Shown: positions 34,423-45,710 of the stretch, in pieces
Position numbering within the stretch: the stretch's first letter is position 1
How the letters are laid out: every line of letters starts with the position of its first letter
Origin: Helichrysum umbraculigerum
Taxonomy: Eukaryota; Streptophyta; Magnoliopsida; Asterales; Asteraceae
Reading direction: 5' to 3'
DNA length: 64,000 bases
Assembly (NCBI GenBank): GCA_949592205.1
Contig: CATIUR010000001.1
Span: 334,744,250-334,808,249 of the forward strand
The notes under the pieces: model-generated
Seen by the model: only the letters and a program-made list of their open reading frames with translations
Told to the model about the DNA's origin: nothing
Database searches by the model: none
Position numbers and translations under genes: made by a program

Positions 34423-34965
34423 TGTTGAGATCTGAGCCACTGTCGAATCTGCTCAGAGTACAAGTATGTTGCCGCTGTTAGAAGTTTACCACTGTTAGTA
34501 GTTGCCACTGCTAGTTAGTAGTTGCCACTGTCAACTAGTTTTAGTCTAACAGTGCCACTGTTAATGTGTAATTTGTATTTTGTATCAAGTACTCAACCAC
34601 TGTTAATATACGAGTACTACCCCTGTTAGTAATATAGATAACCACTGTTGGTTAGATATAGTCTGTTAGAGAGAATTATGGAATAGATATGATTCCATAA
34701 TAGTTTGATTATGTAAAGGACTCTATATGTTATAAATAGAGATCCTGTAAAACCTAGATAGATACTATTCATTCTAGTTATTAGCTTCAAGGTTGTAAAC
34801 CCTAACACAATTGTGTGTTCGTATTATTATTAATAATATTGAAGCTTTTGATTAGATATTCTGTTATATTCAAGTTTGTTCTTCAAGTTATTAATAAACT
34901 ATTCCGCAAGCTTATTAATAATCAATCAAAGTAATACATACTAAGATCTCTAGCTGGGATCATCA
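34423..34965 (+). repeat. 5' LTR of the SIRE-like element
   Basis: 543 bp. TATA box TATAAATA at 34731-34738. The part before it holds eight CC(A/G/C)CTG(T/C)(T/C)A words in about 180 bases. Confidence 0.93.
34731..34738 (+). promoter_or_regulatory. LTR TATA box
   Basis: TATAAATA, 307 bases into the 5' LTR; the same sequence lies in the 3' LTR at about 46019. Confidence 0.7.
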
Positions 34966-34967
34966 AG

Positions 34968-34979
34968 TGGTATCAGAGC
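34968..34979 (+). other. primer binding site of the SIRE-like element
   Basis: TGGTATCAGAGC, two bases after the 5' LTR, matches initiator-Met tRNA. Confidence 0.9.
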
Positions 34980-35039
34980 TTGATATTACTTTGATCTTGA
35001 AGAAGGTAATTGAATTTTGAAGCTTTTTCAAATAACAAC

Positions 35040-37646
35040 ATGTCTACTGAAACGATGGAAGGTATTCAAGCTACAAAGATCCCCATGCTCAAACCCGATG
35101 AGTTTGAGCTATGGCAGACTAGGATTAGGCAATACATGTTGCTGACGGATTATATGATGTGGGAGGTAGTTACTAATGGACCAGTCTATACTAAGGATGC
35201 AAATGGTAAAAAGGAAGAAAGACCACCACCAAAGACTGATGCAGAGAGGAAAGAAAGAGCAACAGAGTGGAAGGCATTAAGTACTCTACTTTTGTCTATT
35301 TCTAATGAGTATCAAAGAAAATTTGAGAACTGTGAAGATGCTCAGGTTCTCATGGAAGCAATTGTTAAGAGATTTGGTGGTAATGACAACACCAAGAAGA
35401 ATAAGAGATCTCTTCTAAAACAACAATTTGAAAATTTTGCAGGTGTAAAGTCTGAAACTTTGACTCAGACTTTTGATAGATTTCAAAAACTTGTGGGTGA
35501 TCTTGAAAATCACAATGTTAAGATTGATAAGGATGATTTGAATAGGAAGTTTTTAAGATCATTAGGCACAGATTGGAATATGTACACTGTGGGACTTAGA
35601 CAAAGTGCAGATCTTGAAGAAAAGGAGATTGAAGATCTATACAATGATCTGAGGAACTTTGAGCCTGAGGTGATGGCTCTGAAACAGTCCGATGGTAGTT
35701 CTAACAATGCTGCTTTTGTGTCTGTTGGTGAATCTGGTAGTTGTAGTACATCTGGTGCTAATGATAATGTCTTGGAAGCTTTCTTTGCAAGTCATGTGAA
35801 TTCATCCTTAACAACAGAGGATTTGGAACAGGTTAATGAAGAGGATCTTGAAGAGATGGATTTGAGATGGCAGATGGCTATGATAACTATAAGGGCAAAA
35901 AGGTTTATGCAGAGGTCAGGGAACAGAAACTTTACTTACAAGAGAGATGGTGTAGCTGGATTTGACAAGAGCAAGGTGGAGTGTTTCAACTGTCACAAGA
36001 TGGGACACTTTGCTAGAGAATGCAAGAGCACACAGGCTGGAGGATCTCAGAATGGTATTGTAAGAAACAGTTCTGCTCCACAAAGAAGATTGGTACCTGT
36101 TCAGAACACCACTTCAGATTCATTGGTTGCACAAGATGGGATGGGAGGATTTGACTGGAGTGACCAGGAAGAGCTTGTAGTCAAAAATCAAGCTTTGATG
36201 GCTGTCACAGAAGAACCAGAGCCTTCAGACATTCCATATGAGGTACAATCTAAATTATGTTCTCCTGCATGTAAGAAAATGGTTAAATTTTATAGGGATC
36301 ATAATATGGTTGTGTGTAATGAGTTAAAAGCTTGTGTAGAAAAGAGTCAACATTCAACTTTAGCTATTGAAAACTTAGAAAGACATATAAAAGCTTTTGA
36401 AAAGAATGAATCACAATTTCACTTAGATATTAAATATCTGAATTGGGAAAAGAAAGCTTTACAAACAAAAGTTGATATGCTGAGTGCAAAGTTGGCTGAG
36501 GCAATTTCTGATAAAGAGTCAATAAAGTTGAAAGTTGATGAATTGGAAAATGCTTCAAAAGGTGTTCAAAACTTAATCAAGTCTCAAATTCATGATAAAT
36601 TAAAAACTGGATTAGGTTACAACCTTAATGCTGTACCCCCACCTTATAATCATACTTACTTCCCATCTAAAATTGAGTTTGACTTAGAAAAACTTAAGGT
36701 AGATGTGTCTGAGGAGGTTAAAAAGGTAGATCCAGTAGTTAATTGTGCTAATAATGTGAATTTTGATAAAGTGGAAGTATCTGATTGGACTGAGTGATAG
36801 TGATAGCTCATCTAGTGGTAATTCTGTGGATGATTGTGTTAAGCCTATTACTGGTCTAGTTTCTGAACTAAATAGTACTAAACTAGAAGAGGGTAAAAAG
36901 ATGTTTGTTGAGAAAGCAAAGGCACAGATAGATCAAGTGAGAAAATCAAATAAATCTAGATCTGGTCTAGGTTATGTGCATAAAAGAGTCAATCCTGTAT
37001 CAAAAGATAAGTCAAAAGATAAATCTGAGTGTGATAAATGTGCATGTAAATCAAACAGGTCTGATTTAAATACTTCAAATAATGTAAATAAATTCATTCC
37101 CAGGGGTAATCAGAGAAATTGGAACCAATTGGTTTCACAAAGGCTGGGTAATGGGTTTGAATGTGTGAAAAGAAAATCATGTTATATTTGTGGTAGGTAT
37201 AATCATCTTCAACAGAACTGTTACTACAATCCTAAAAATAATAGGAACAGTGGTACAGTACAAATGTTGAGAAAAAGCCAAACAGAGGCAAAGCTGCAGC
37301 CCCTGTTAATGCTGCAGCAGTGCCACTGTCAAAGGCTAACAGAGGCAAGACAAGAACAGGGGAGGGTTTGACCACTGTCAGGCATGGTACCTCTGCTGGT
37401 ATTAAACATTTCAAAAGAATGTTTATACCAAGTAAAGCTACCACTGCTAGGGTAATAAATACTAATTTGAAGGTGACCACTGTCAGACCATTAACCCCTG
37501 TCAGGTCTAAAACAGATTGTTTTTGGAAACATAAGAATGCATCTACATCAAATGTATCCAAAATCAATGGAGCATTGAGATCAATCACCTTTAAGAGGGT
37601 TGATATCAAGAATGCTCATGGGAAACCCAAAGCCAAATTGGTTTAG
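35040..37646 (+). pseudogene. Copia gag of the SIRE-like element
   Basis: The start is the ATG at 35040; the open frame begins slightly earlier without an ATG. Capsid-type UBN2 gag region at about 35100-35660. First CCHC knuckle CFNCHKMGHFAREC (35982-36023), then a coiled-coil region (36290-36600). Second knuckle CYICGRYNHLQQNC (about 37180-37222). A frameshift near 36785-36795 moves reading to another frame and a second near 37262 restores it. The frame ends with TAG at 37644-37646. pol continues in the same frame after one more stop, so pol would need suppression or splicing. The stretch 37300-37510 carries seven CCMCTGYYAR-like words. Confidence 0.85.
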
Positions 37647-37654
37647 GTTCCCAA

Positions 37655-37689
37655 GAGAAACTAATATGTTCTCTTTTTCTATGTGCAGG
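37655..37689 (+). promoter_or_regulatory. candidate 3' splice site at the gag/pol border
   Basis: After the gag stop: CTAAT branch-like word, then GTTCTCTTTTTCTATGTGCAG, then GGC opening the protease frame. A matching donor was not fixed. Confidence 0.4.
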
Positions 37690-40600
37690 GCAAACCAAAG
37701 AGCTTATGGCACATTGATTCTGGCTGCTCAAGGCACATGACTGGAGATAGGGAAAAGCTACAGGACTTCAAATCATTTAATGGAGGGGATGTAGCATTTG
37801 GCAGCAATCCTAAAGGAGGTAAGATCACTGGAAAAGGTAAGGTAAAAAGCAGTAAGCTCACTTTCAATGATGTGTACTATGTTGAGCAATTGAGATATAA
37901 TTTGCTTAGTGTGAGTCAAATCACAGATAAGCAAAATCCTGTTTATTTCACTGACACAGAATGCCTTATACTTTCTGAAAAACTCAAAATACCTGAAGAT
38001 AAAATTTTAATGAGAGTTCCAAGAAAGGATAATGTATACTGTAGTGATTTAAACAAGATGGAATCTCAAAATGTTAACTGTCTTATTTCCAAAGCTACTG
38101 TTTCTGAATCTGAACTATGGCATAGGAGGATGTGTCACTTGAATTACAAGACCATGAATAAACTTGTTAGGAATAAGCTAGTGAGAGGCTTACCTGAAAA
38201 GTTATTTGAATGTAGTGATCACTGTGTATCTTGTCTCAAAGGCAAGCAACACAAGACCTCTTATAAGTCCAAGCTTGTGAATACCAATACCACTCCCTTA
38301 CCAATGTAGCTAGTCAAGGGAAGAAATCTTACTGTTTGGTGATAACTGATGATTATTCTAGAATGAGTTGGGTATTCTTTCTTAGGACCAAGGATGAGAC
38401 AGGTGAAATACTTAGATCATTCATAACTAGGATTGAGAATTCAACTAATCAAAAGGTTAAGATCATCAGGTGTGATAATGGGACAGAATTTAAGAATCAT
38501 GAGATGAATAAGTTCTGTGAGGATAAAGGTATAGAAAGACAGTTTAGTGCACCTAGGACTCCACAACAAAATGGAGTAGCTGAAAGGAGGAATAGGACAC
38601 TAATTGAGGCTACTAGAAGCATGCTAGCAGATGCTAAACTTCCAATGTCCTTTTGGGCAGAGGCAGTCAGCACTGCTTGTTATGTTTTGAATAGGATTTT
38701 GATCATTAAACCTCATAACAAGACACCCTATGAGTTATTCTTTAAGAGAAAACCTTTGGTTAGCTTTTTGAAACCATTTGAATGTCCTTGTACTGTCTTA
38801 AATACCAGAGATCATCTTGGTAAGTTTCAGAGTAAGGTAGATGAGGGTGTATTTGTTGGATACTCTATTCAAAGCAAGGCTTATAGAGTATTTAATAAAA
38901 GGACTAGGATCATAGATGAGACCATGGATGTGACCTTTAATGAAAATACATCAAATGTAGAAGGAAAAGGTCCAGAAGTATTGTTTGATTTTGATGCACT
39001 AACCCATGCTTTTAGATATCCAGATTTGTCTACTAGTGCAGGTACAGATGCAGGTAATGATGGGACTTCAATCTCAAGTCAGACTAAAAAGGATAACTTG
39101 CAGTATGTATTGTTTCCTATTTGGTCTCCAGATCCACCAGCAGCATTCCAATCAGAGCAAGATGAACCTTCAGATGATACAAGTGGGTCATGTGGCAAAA
39201 ATGGTTCAAACAAGGATGAAGATGGTTCAATTCCAACAGATCATCAACCATTTACTTCAAAGGGTTCTCATACAGTTTCAGAGCATGATTCAGAAGGAGA
39301 GTATGAATCTCCAAAGCATTTTGAACAAAGTCCTCCATTTCAAGTTTTGGAAAGGACTTCTTTGTCAGATTCTGAAGCAACTCCAAAGCCTTCAAAAGAA
39401 AGAGAAGAAAGAGATTCTTATTCAGAATCAGAGATGGATAATCTTTTAGGTCCTAATTTGGAAAGAGAACTGCTTGATACATCCACATCTAAGTATCTGG
39501 TTCACAAAGATCATTCCTTGGATTTGGTTATTGGTGATATTAATTCATCTGTTCTGACCAGACAGCAGTCAAAGGTAAGAGAAGAAGATTTACATACTTC
39601 ACTATATGTTTGTTTTCTTTCTCAGATGGAACCAAAGAAGGCAGTGAAAGCTCTCAAAGATCCAAGTTGGATAGAGTCAATGCAAGAAGAATTGTTGCAG
39701 TTCAAACTGCAAGATGTATGGGATTTGGTTGATCTACCAAAAGGAAAGAAAGCTATAGGCACAAGGTGGATCTTCAAGAACAAGAGAGATGAAAGAGGTA
39801 TAGTGATAAAGAATAAAGCAAGGTTGGTAGCACAGGGGTATACACAGGAAGAAGGCATAGATTATGATGATGTCTTTGGTCCTGTTGCTAGAATAGAAGC
39901 TATTAGGTTATTTTTAGCTTATGTATCTTATCAGGATTTCAAAGTTTATCAAATGGATGTGAAGAGTGCTTTTCTTCATGGTCTAATTGATGATGAGGTG
40001 TATGTATGCCAACCACCAGGGTTTGAAGATCCAACATATCCAGATAGAGTGTGCAGATTGAAGAAAGCTTTGTATGGGTTACATCAAGCACCAAGAGCTT
40101 GGTATGATACTCTATCTGAGCATCTTCTCAAGAATGGATTCAAGAGAGGTACTATTGACAAAACTTTGTTTACCAAGAGGGTTCAGAGAGATATATTGTT
40201 GGTACAGGTTTATGTTGATGATATTATTTTTGGTTCAACTAGAGATTCATTGTGCAAAGAGTTTGAGGGTTTAATGCATAAGAAATTCAAGATGAGTTCA
40301 ATGGGTGAACTCACTTTCTTTTTAGGATTGCAGGTTAAACCGAAGTCAGATGGAATCTTTATTAACCAAGGAAAGTATGTGCAGGATATTTTGAATAAAT
40401 TTGGTTATAAAGATGTAAAGATAGCTAGCACTCCTATGGAGGCACACAAACATCTTAATTCTGACCCTGATGGAGAGGAAGTAGATGTGCACTTGTACAG
40501 GTCAATAATTGGTTCTTTGATGTATTTAACTTCATCTAGGCCTGATATTATGTTTGCAGTGTGTCTTTGTGCTAGGTACCAAACCAATCCAAAGCAGTCA

Positions 40601-41155
40601 CACATGTATGCTGTGAAAAGGATCTTTAGATACTTGAAAGGTTAACCAGATTTGGGACTTTGGTATGCTAAAGGATCAGATTTTGAGCTTAAGGCTTTCA
40701 CGGATAGTGACTATGGGGGTGAGAACATGGATAGAAAATCAACAAGTGGAGGATGTCAATTTCTTGGAAATAGATTAGTGTCATGGCAATGCAAAAAGCA
40801 GACCACGGTTTCCACTTCTACAGCAGAAGCAGAATATGTTGCAGCATCAAGTTGCTGTGCACAGGTTCTTTGGATTCAGAATCAGATGTTGGATTATGGT
40901 TTGACTTTCATGAACACTTCTATTTATATTGATAATACCTCTGCTATTAGTATCATTCAGAATCCAGTTAAGCATTCAAAAACCAAACACATTGAAATCA
41001 GATATCATTTTATACGAGATTGTTATGATAAAAGATTGATTCATATTTTTAAAATTCATACTGATAATCAACTTGCAGATCTTTTTACAAAAGCATTTGA
41101 TGTAGGAAGATTTATATTTTTGATAACTAATATTGGTATGATTAATCTCACTTAG
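37687..41155 (+). pseudogene. Copia pol of the SIRE-like element, three defects
   Basis: Protease with DSGCS (about 37715); GAG-pre-integrase zinc part with LWHRRMCHL (about 38115); integrase with CDNGTEF (about 38470) and NGVAERRN (about 38573); RT with QMDVKSAFLHG (about 39950) and YVDDIIFG (about 40212); RNase H to 41155. Near 38305-38312 a short deletion with frameshift removes the block that normally holds the first catalytic Asp of the integrase. A TAA at 40643-40645 replaces a probable CAA between RT and RNase H. Otherwise the order and size match full-length SIRE-type pol. Confidence 0.9.
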
Positions 41156-41811
41156 TGTTTTGGTCTGGATTTGATACTAACAGGGGTGAAGTATATTGTG
41201 TGTGACAGGGTCAAGTGTTGCCACTGTTAGCTTCATCATGATAACAGTTGGTGCCACTGTTAGTTTACTTATGCCACTGTCAATGTATTTTCAACCCCTG
41301 CTGTATATTTGTATAGATTAACCCCTGCTGTTTGTTTTTCTTAGTTTAATATTGCAGGACTCAGCCACTGTCAAGAGACATCACTTGAGCTGGAGTCTAA
41401 TATTTTCTTTGTTGCTTCTTATTTTGATTTAAAAAAAAAAAAAAAAAATTCGTTTTCTAATAAAGCTAAGTTTATGCCCCCTGTTAGTTCTAAGCTGGAG
41501 TTTCCCTGGTCGGATGCCCCTGCTAGACTATCAACCGCTGTTAGCTTTATTAGATGGATAAAAAGGGTTGACTATAATTGACCAAGTGAGGTACCCCTGT
41601 TGGGCTTATTTATAAGTTGTGCCCCTGCTGGGTATAACCAGCAGTGCCACTGTTAGTTCTATTTTTAGGGCTTGGCACTGTCATCATATAAATACTCAAA
41701 TACTTCACTTTTTCAATTACGCTTTCAAAATTTTCAAAACCCTTCAATAAATTGCTCTCGTTTTGATTTGTTTATTGTAAATCGCTCATCGTTCGTTCAT
41801 CAATTTCTTCA
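41156..41811 (+). promoter_or_regulatory. spacer with decamer array and internal TATA before the third ORF
   Basis: 656 bp, non-coding. It holds about 13 copies of CC(A/C)CTG(T/C)(T/C)(A/G)-type words between 41221 and 41655 and a poly-A run at 41431. TATAAATA at 41687-41694 lies 118 bases before the ATG of the third ORF. The intervening A/T/C-rich stretch looks like a 5' untranslated leader, so a separate internal promoter is likely. Confidence 0.55.
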
Positions 41812-44800
41812 ATGGCATCGTCATCTTCGTCTGATTCTGGTACTTCTACGCTAAGTGTTCATTCTGAACACAACATGAGGGCTTTCTTGAATAAAGAACT
41901 TGCCGATGAGTATTTTCACCCTATCATCGATTTCTTGAGTAATTGTCCAGTTACTTATGCCCTTACTGTCGCTCCACGATTGATTCGATCACATATTCAA
42001 GAATTCTGGCAGAATGCAAAGGAAGGGAATGTTAATGGCATTACTCACATTCATTCCACTGTCAAGGGTAAGAAGGTAATGGTGACTGAGATTGTTCTAA
42101 GAGAACTTCTGCAGTTTGATGATGAAGGAGGTATTCTGGAATTATCAAGAGATGATTTGTTCAAAGGCATAATGGATATGGGGTATGAAGGTTCTGGAAA
42201 AGCAAGATCAGAATATACTTTCTTGAAATCATGGTTCTGTCCTCAATGGAAGTTCTACATTCATACTTTTCTGGTATGTTTGTCTCAAAAGAGAACTAGT
42301 TTTAATGAATTTAGTTCTAGTATTGCATATCCTATTATCTGCTTGGCACAGGGTATCAAATTTAATATGTCTAGGTTTATCTTAGATAACATGATTAGGA
42401 ATGTGAAGGGTGATACATTCATTATGTACCCTAGATTTGTTCAACTTTTATTGAATAATCAATTGTCAAATTTGCCAGCAGAGGATAGTGTAATAGTTAG
42501 TTCTACTCTATCTTTGAGAACTATTAAAGCTATGAATCAGTATCAGAATACTTTTTCAAAGAAGGAAACTGCATTATTTTCTACAATGTCAGTTGCTCCT
42601 TCTGCCACTGGTGGTGTATTACCAACACCACCTGGACCAAATGCTGACAGACCAACAACACAAGTTGGTTATGAACACGCATCAGGAGGTGGCACCAAAA
42701 GAAAACAAGGGAACCAAAAGCCTACCCAAAGTAAAGCCAAGAAATCCAAGAAGGCTAAACAGGCTGTGGAGATTCCTGTTTCTTCACAGTCTCAGTCAAA
42801 TATTCCACCACAACAGGTGAACATACTTGATGAGAATGTTCATTCTGGACGGGCTGCCACTACTGTTTCTAGCCCACTGGCAGGGCAGGATAGTGGTAAC
42901 ATCAATCAGACCCAACCAGAGGCAACTATATTTGATGAACCTATGGGTGATGATTCAAATATAGGTCCTAGTACCAATAACCAAGGGACATCTGCAGTGG
43001 CAGATGTGGTCGATGATTCATCTAGGAGGTCACACTCCAATGTTGATGAGGCTAGTAATAAAACCAGGGAATTGACTATTGCTGATTTGGTACATGATGT
43101 CAATCTAATTTGGAATAAGTTTGAGAAGGAAAGAGCTTTGAGAAGAGAGCAACAGGTTCTGTTGGTTGCTCAGGGTGAGTTGATAAAGAAACAGAGGGAT
43201 GAAATTTTTGATTTACAAACCAGGTTGTCAATTGTTGAAGATGCAGTTGATAAAGTTTTGTTGCCTGCTAGGGAATCTTCAGGCAAGGGGGAGAATAAAG
43301 ATGATGATCATGAGCAGAATGATATGCCTGAAGATAAGAATGGTCATGAGCAGAATGATAATAATGATGGTGATACTGGAGGTGCAGATGATTTCAGTTT
43401 CATGGATATACCTGCTGATGTAGAGATGAGTGATAAAGTTTTTGAAGATGAATTAAATGTCTCAGATTATGTGGTCAATGAAGACATGGATGAACAGATG
43501 GTGAATGCTGAGAATGATAGGAGAATGGTGGTGTATGTGGGAGAAAATGTTCAAACAGGTGATAGTGTTGCAGATGATAGTACGCAGAGTGGTCCAGCTT
43601 TAAATGTTTTTCCATTAAACAAAGATTTACCTTTTAAGGCTGTGGCTAATCTGTATATCTGGGATATTATGGGAGCTAATCTAGATATGTGCAAAAGAGT
43701 AAGTTTTAGTGATAGGTTGGTGTATAGTGATGATAGATCTGTTGAAAGTGAGAAGATGGAATCTGATGATGTAGAGGGTAAGGGGGAGTTGATAGAGTCA
43801 ACACCTGAAGCAAAAGAGGAAGATAGAGTGAAGATTTACAACAGAAAGAAATCAATTCCAAAGAGAAAGTCTACCTCTGCTAAGGTACAAACCCCTGTTG
43901 AAACTCAATTGTTGACCACTGCTAGTAGTGTTTCTAACTCTGCTAGTAGTTTGGTATCTACCCCTGTTGAGGTATCTACCACTGTTGGTACTTCAACAGC
44001 AACCCCTGCTACTACAATTTCAACCCCTGTCATCACAACCCCTGTTACTATAACACCTACCCCTGTTACTACAAACTCAACCACTGTTGTATTAACCTCT
44101 GTTAGTACTTCAAATATTCCCACTGTTGTCACAACTACTGGTATTCCAATTTTCACCACTGCTACAGCAATGACCACTGCCAGGACTTTAGAAGTGCCTG
44201 TTACAATCAGAGAGCCTACACAATCACCCAAACCTAAGTCTGATCTTCCAAAGATTGATTCAAAAGACAAAGGTAAGGGAAAATTAAAAGAAGAGAAAAA
44301 GATTAAGAAGGTTGTAGAGCCTCCAATTAATTTGGATGAGGCTAGAAGAGCTCAGGAGGAACATGATGAAAGAATGTTGAGAATGGCAGTTGAGTCTAAA
44401 AGAAAGGAAGGTCCTGATGTTGATGTTATTCTGGAAGATTCTAGTGTGGTAACTTTGTCTCAAAAAGCTGCACAGATGTTGAATGATATGGCTGTAAGAG
44501 GTCAAGGTTTGTCTGCTCAACAGATTCATGATATGATCAACAGAAAGGATGATAAAGATGGTTTTGATCCAGGGTTTGCAAAGCTTAAACAAGCTAATGA
44601 AGAAAAGGCAAAGTTGAAAAGACAAGCTGAGCTTGAAAAGAAAAGGAACAAACCACCAACTGCTGCTCAAAGAAAGAAGGACTTGCTCAAAATTCTTGGT
44701 GATAGGTATGCACCAAGAAGTGTGCTTGAAGGTTGGGATGTACAGAAATTGGAAAGGGCATATGGAAAATATCAGAATGAGGAGAAGGAAGACTTTGAGA

Positions 44801-45675
44801 AAATGATTCAGAAAGATAAATTCATTAAGAAAAAGTTGGAGGAGGATAGAAAGAAGATTGCTGAGCAAGTGAGAAGAGAAGAGGAAGAGAGAATTGAAAA
44901 GAAAGAGCAAGAAGAGAGAGAAGCCAAAGAAAGAGAGTTAAAAAGACTTTCTGATCAAAATATAAAGAGCAGATGGAATGGAGTACTTGCTTCTGATAAT
45001 GTAGTTTCTGATTTGGAGAGAGATGCAGAGGAGTTGAAGAAATGTATCAAAGAGGTGAATGATTATAAAGAAAATATTCACATCAATCATGATAGATCTT
45101 CAAGGATAGTTGAATGGGAAGGAATTAAATCAAAGGTTGCTGATGGTGATAAAGAACAGATCAAGATTGTTAGAGAGAATGGTGATAAGCAATATTTGTC
45201 ATCTGTTGCTGATGTGCTTAAGAGTGTGAATAGATTGGACATTCTAGATCTGTTTGAGCTAAACAGTCAAGGAGATAGACAGGCTTCATTGGTAATTATG
45301 GAAAGAGAATTGGGAAGATGTCTGAATATGCTGTTTGAGCCTGAGCCATTCATCAATTTGTTCTTACATTGTATTGATGCTGTGAATACTTGGAGACATT
45401 TTGTTAGAGCTGGAGTTCATATGATTTTATTTAGAAGTGGAATGTCAATCTTCATGCTTGATGAAAGAAGATATGTTCTGGGAACTCAGATTCTAAGAAA
45501 TGTGCTTGCATCTCAATTGAAAACTACAGTGATTTCTGAAGGAGCATTCAATGCTTTATATATGGTGCTTAATCAGTTCCATAAAAGAATGGAGTTGGAA
45601 AGAATGAAGGAGGAGGAGAGAAGAAGAAAACAATATCAACCTCAGAAAGATGAAAAGAAAGATGAAGAAACTTGA
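41812..45675 (+). CDS. 1287-aa third ORF of the SIRE-like element
   Basis: Intact, unlike gag-pol. Residues 1-230 are a globular-looking conserved start (words FHPIIDFLSNCPVTYALTV, SPQWKFYIHTFL-like) that I recognise from hypothetical proteins accompanying SIRE-type elements in Asteraceae. Residues 295-320 are Lys-rich and NLS-like. 480-600 are acidic. 689-793 are Thr/Pro/Val-rich and encoded by repeated ACCCCTGTT and ACCACTGTT words. 820-1090 are highly charged with a long Glu/Lys/Arg coiled coil (about 990-1060). 1100-1287 are again globular-looking. No signal peptide or membrane helix is visible, so an envelope role is not supported by sequence. It ends 25 bases before the purine tract. 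Function unknown. Confidence 0.8.
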   Translation: MASSSSSDSGTSTLSVHSEHNMRAFLNKELADEYFHPIIDFLSNCPVTYALTVAPRLIRSHIQEFWQNAKEGNVNGITHIHSTVKGKKVMVTEIVLRELLQFDDEGGILELSRDDLFKGIMDMGYEGSGKARSEYTFLKSWFCPQWKFYIHTFLVCLSQKRTSFNEFSSSIAYPIICLAQGIKFNMSRFILDNMIRNVKGDTFIMYPRFVQLLLNNQLSNLPAEDSVIVSSTLSLRTIKAMNQYQNTFSKKETALFSTMSVAPSATGGVLPTPPGPNADRPTTQVGYEHASGGGTKRKQGNQKPTQSKAKKSKKAKQAVEIPVSSQSQSNIPPQQVNILDENVHSGRAATTVSSPLAGQDSGNINQTQPEATIFDEPMGDDSNIGPSTNNQGTSAVADVVDDSSRRSHSNVDEASNKTRELTIADLVHDVNLIWNKFEKERALRREQQVLLVAQGELIKKQRDEIFDLQTRLSIVEDAVDKVLLPARESSGKGENKDDDHEQNDMPEDKNGHEQNDNNDGDTGGADDFSFMDIPADVEMSDKVFEDELNVSDYVVNEDMDEQMVNAENDRRMVVYVGENVQTGDSVADDSTQSGPALNVFPLNKDLPFKAVANLYIWDIMGANLDMCKRVSFSDRLVYSDDRSVESEKMESDDVEGKGELIESTPEAKEEDRVKIYNRKKSIPKRKSTSAKVQTPVETQLLTTASSVSNSASSLVSTPVEVSTTVGTSTATPATTISTPVITTPVTITPTPVTTNSTTVVLTSVSTSNIPTVVTTTGIPIFTTATAMTTARTLEVPVTIREPTQSPKPKSDLPKIDSKDKGKGKLKEEKKIKKVVEPPINLDEARRAQEEHDERMLRMAVESKRKEGPDVDVILEDSSVVTLSQKAAQMLNDMAVRGQGLSAQQIHDMINRKDDKDGFDPGFAKLKQANEEKAKLKRQAELEKKRNKPPTAAQRKKDLLKILGDRYAPRSVLEGWDVQKLERAYGKYQNEEKEDFEKMIQKDKFIKKKLEEDRKKIAEQVRREEEERIEKKEQEEREAKERELKRLSDQNIKSRWNGVLASDNVVSDLERDAEELKKCIKEVNDYKENIHINHDRSSRIVEWEGIKSKVADGDKEQIKIVRENGDKQYLSSVADVLKSVNRLDILDLFELNSQGDRQASLVIMERELGRCLNMLFEPEPFINLFLHCIDAVNTWRHFVRAGVHMILFRSGMSIFMLDERRYVLGTQILRNVLASQLKTTVISEGAFNALYMVLNQFHKRMELERMKEEERRRKQYQPQKDEKKDEET
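43879..44187 (+). repeat. coding decamer array in the third ORF
   Basis: About 13 ACCCCTGTT / ACCACTGTT / ACCACTGCT words, mostly in one reading phase, encode Thr-Pro-Val or Thr-Thr-Val. They are the same words as in the LTR and spacer. Confidence 0.85.
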
Positions 45676-45710
45676 TTCATTACTGAGAATGATCAAGTTT
45701 AGGGGGAGAT

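Noticed and set aside
43905..44270. 121-codon antisense Val-rich ORF
   Set aside because: A shadow of the Thr/Pro/Val repeat on the plus strand.
44284..44910. 208-codon antisense ORF in the third ORF of the SIRE-like element
   Set aside because: A Leu/Phe-rich shadow of the Glu/Lys-rich coiled-coil coding strand.
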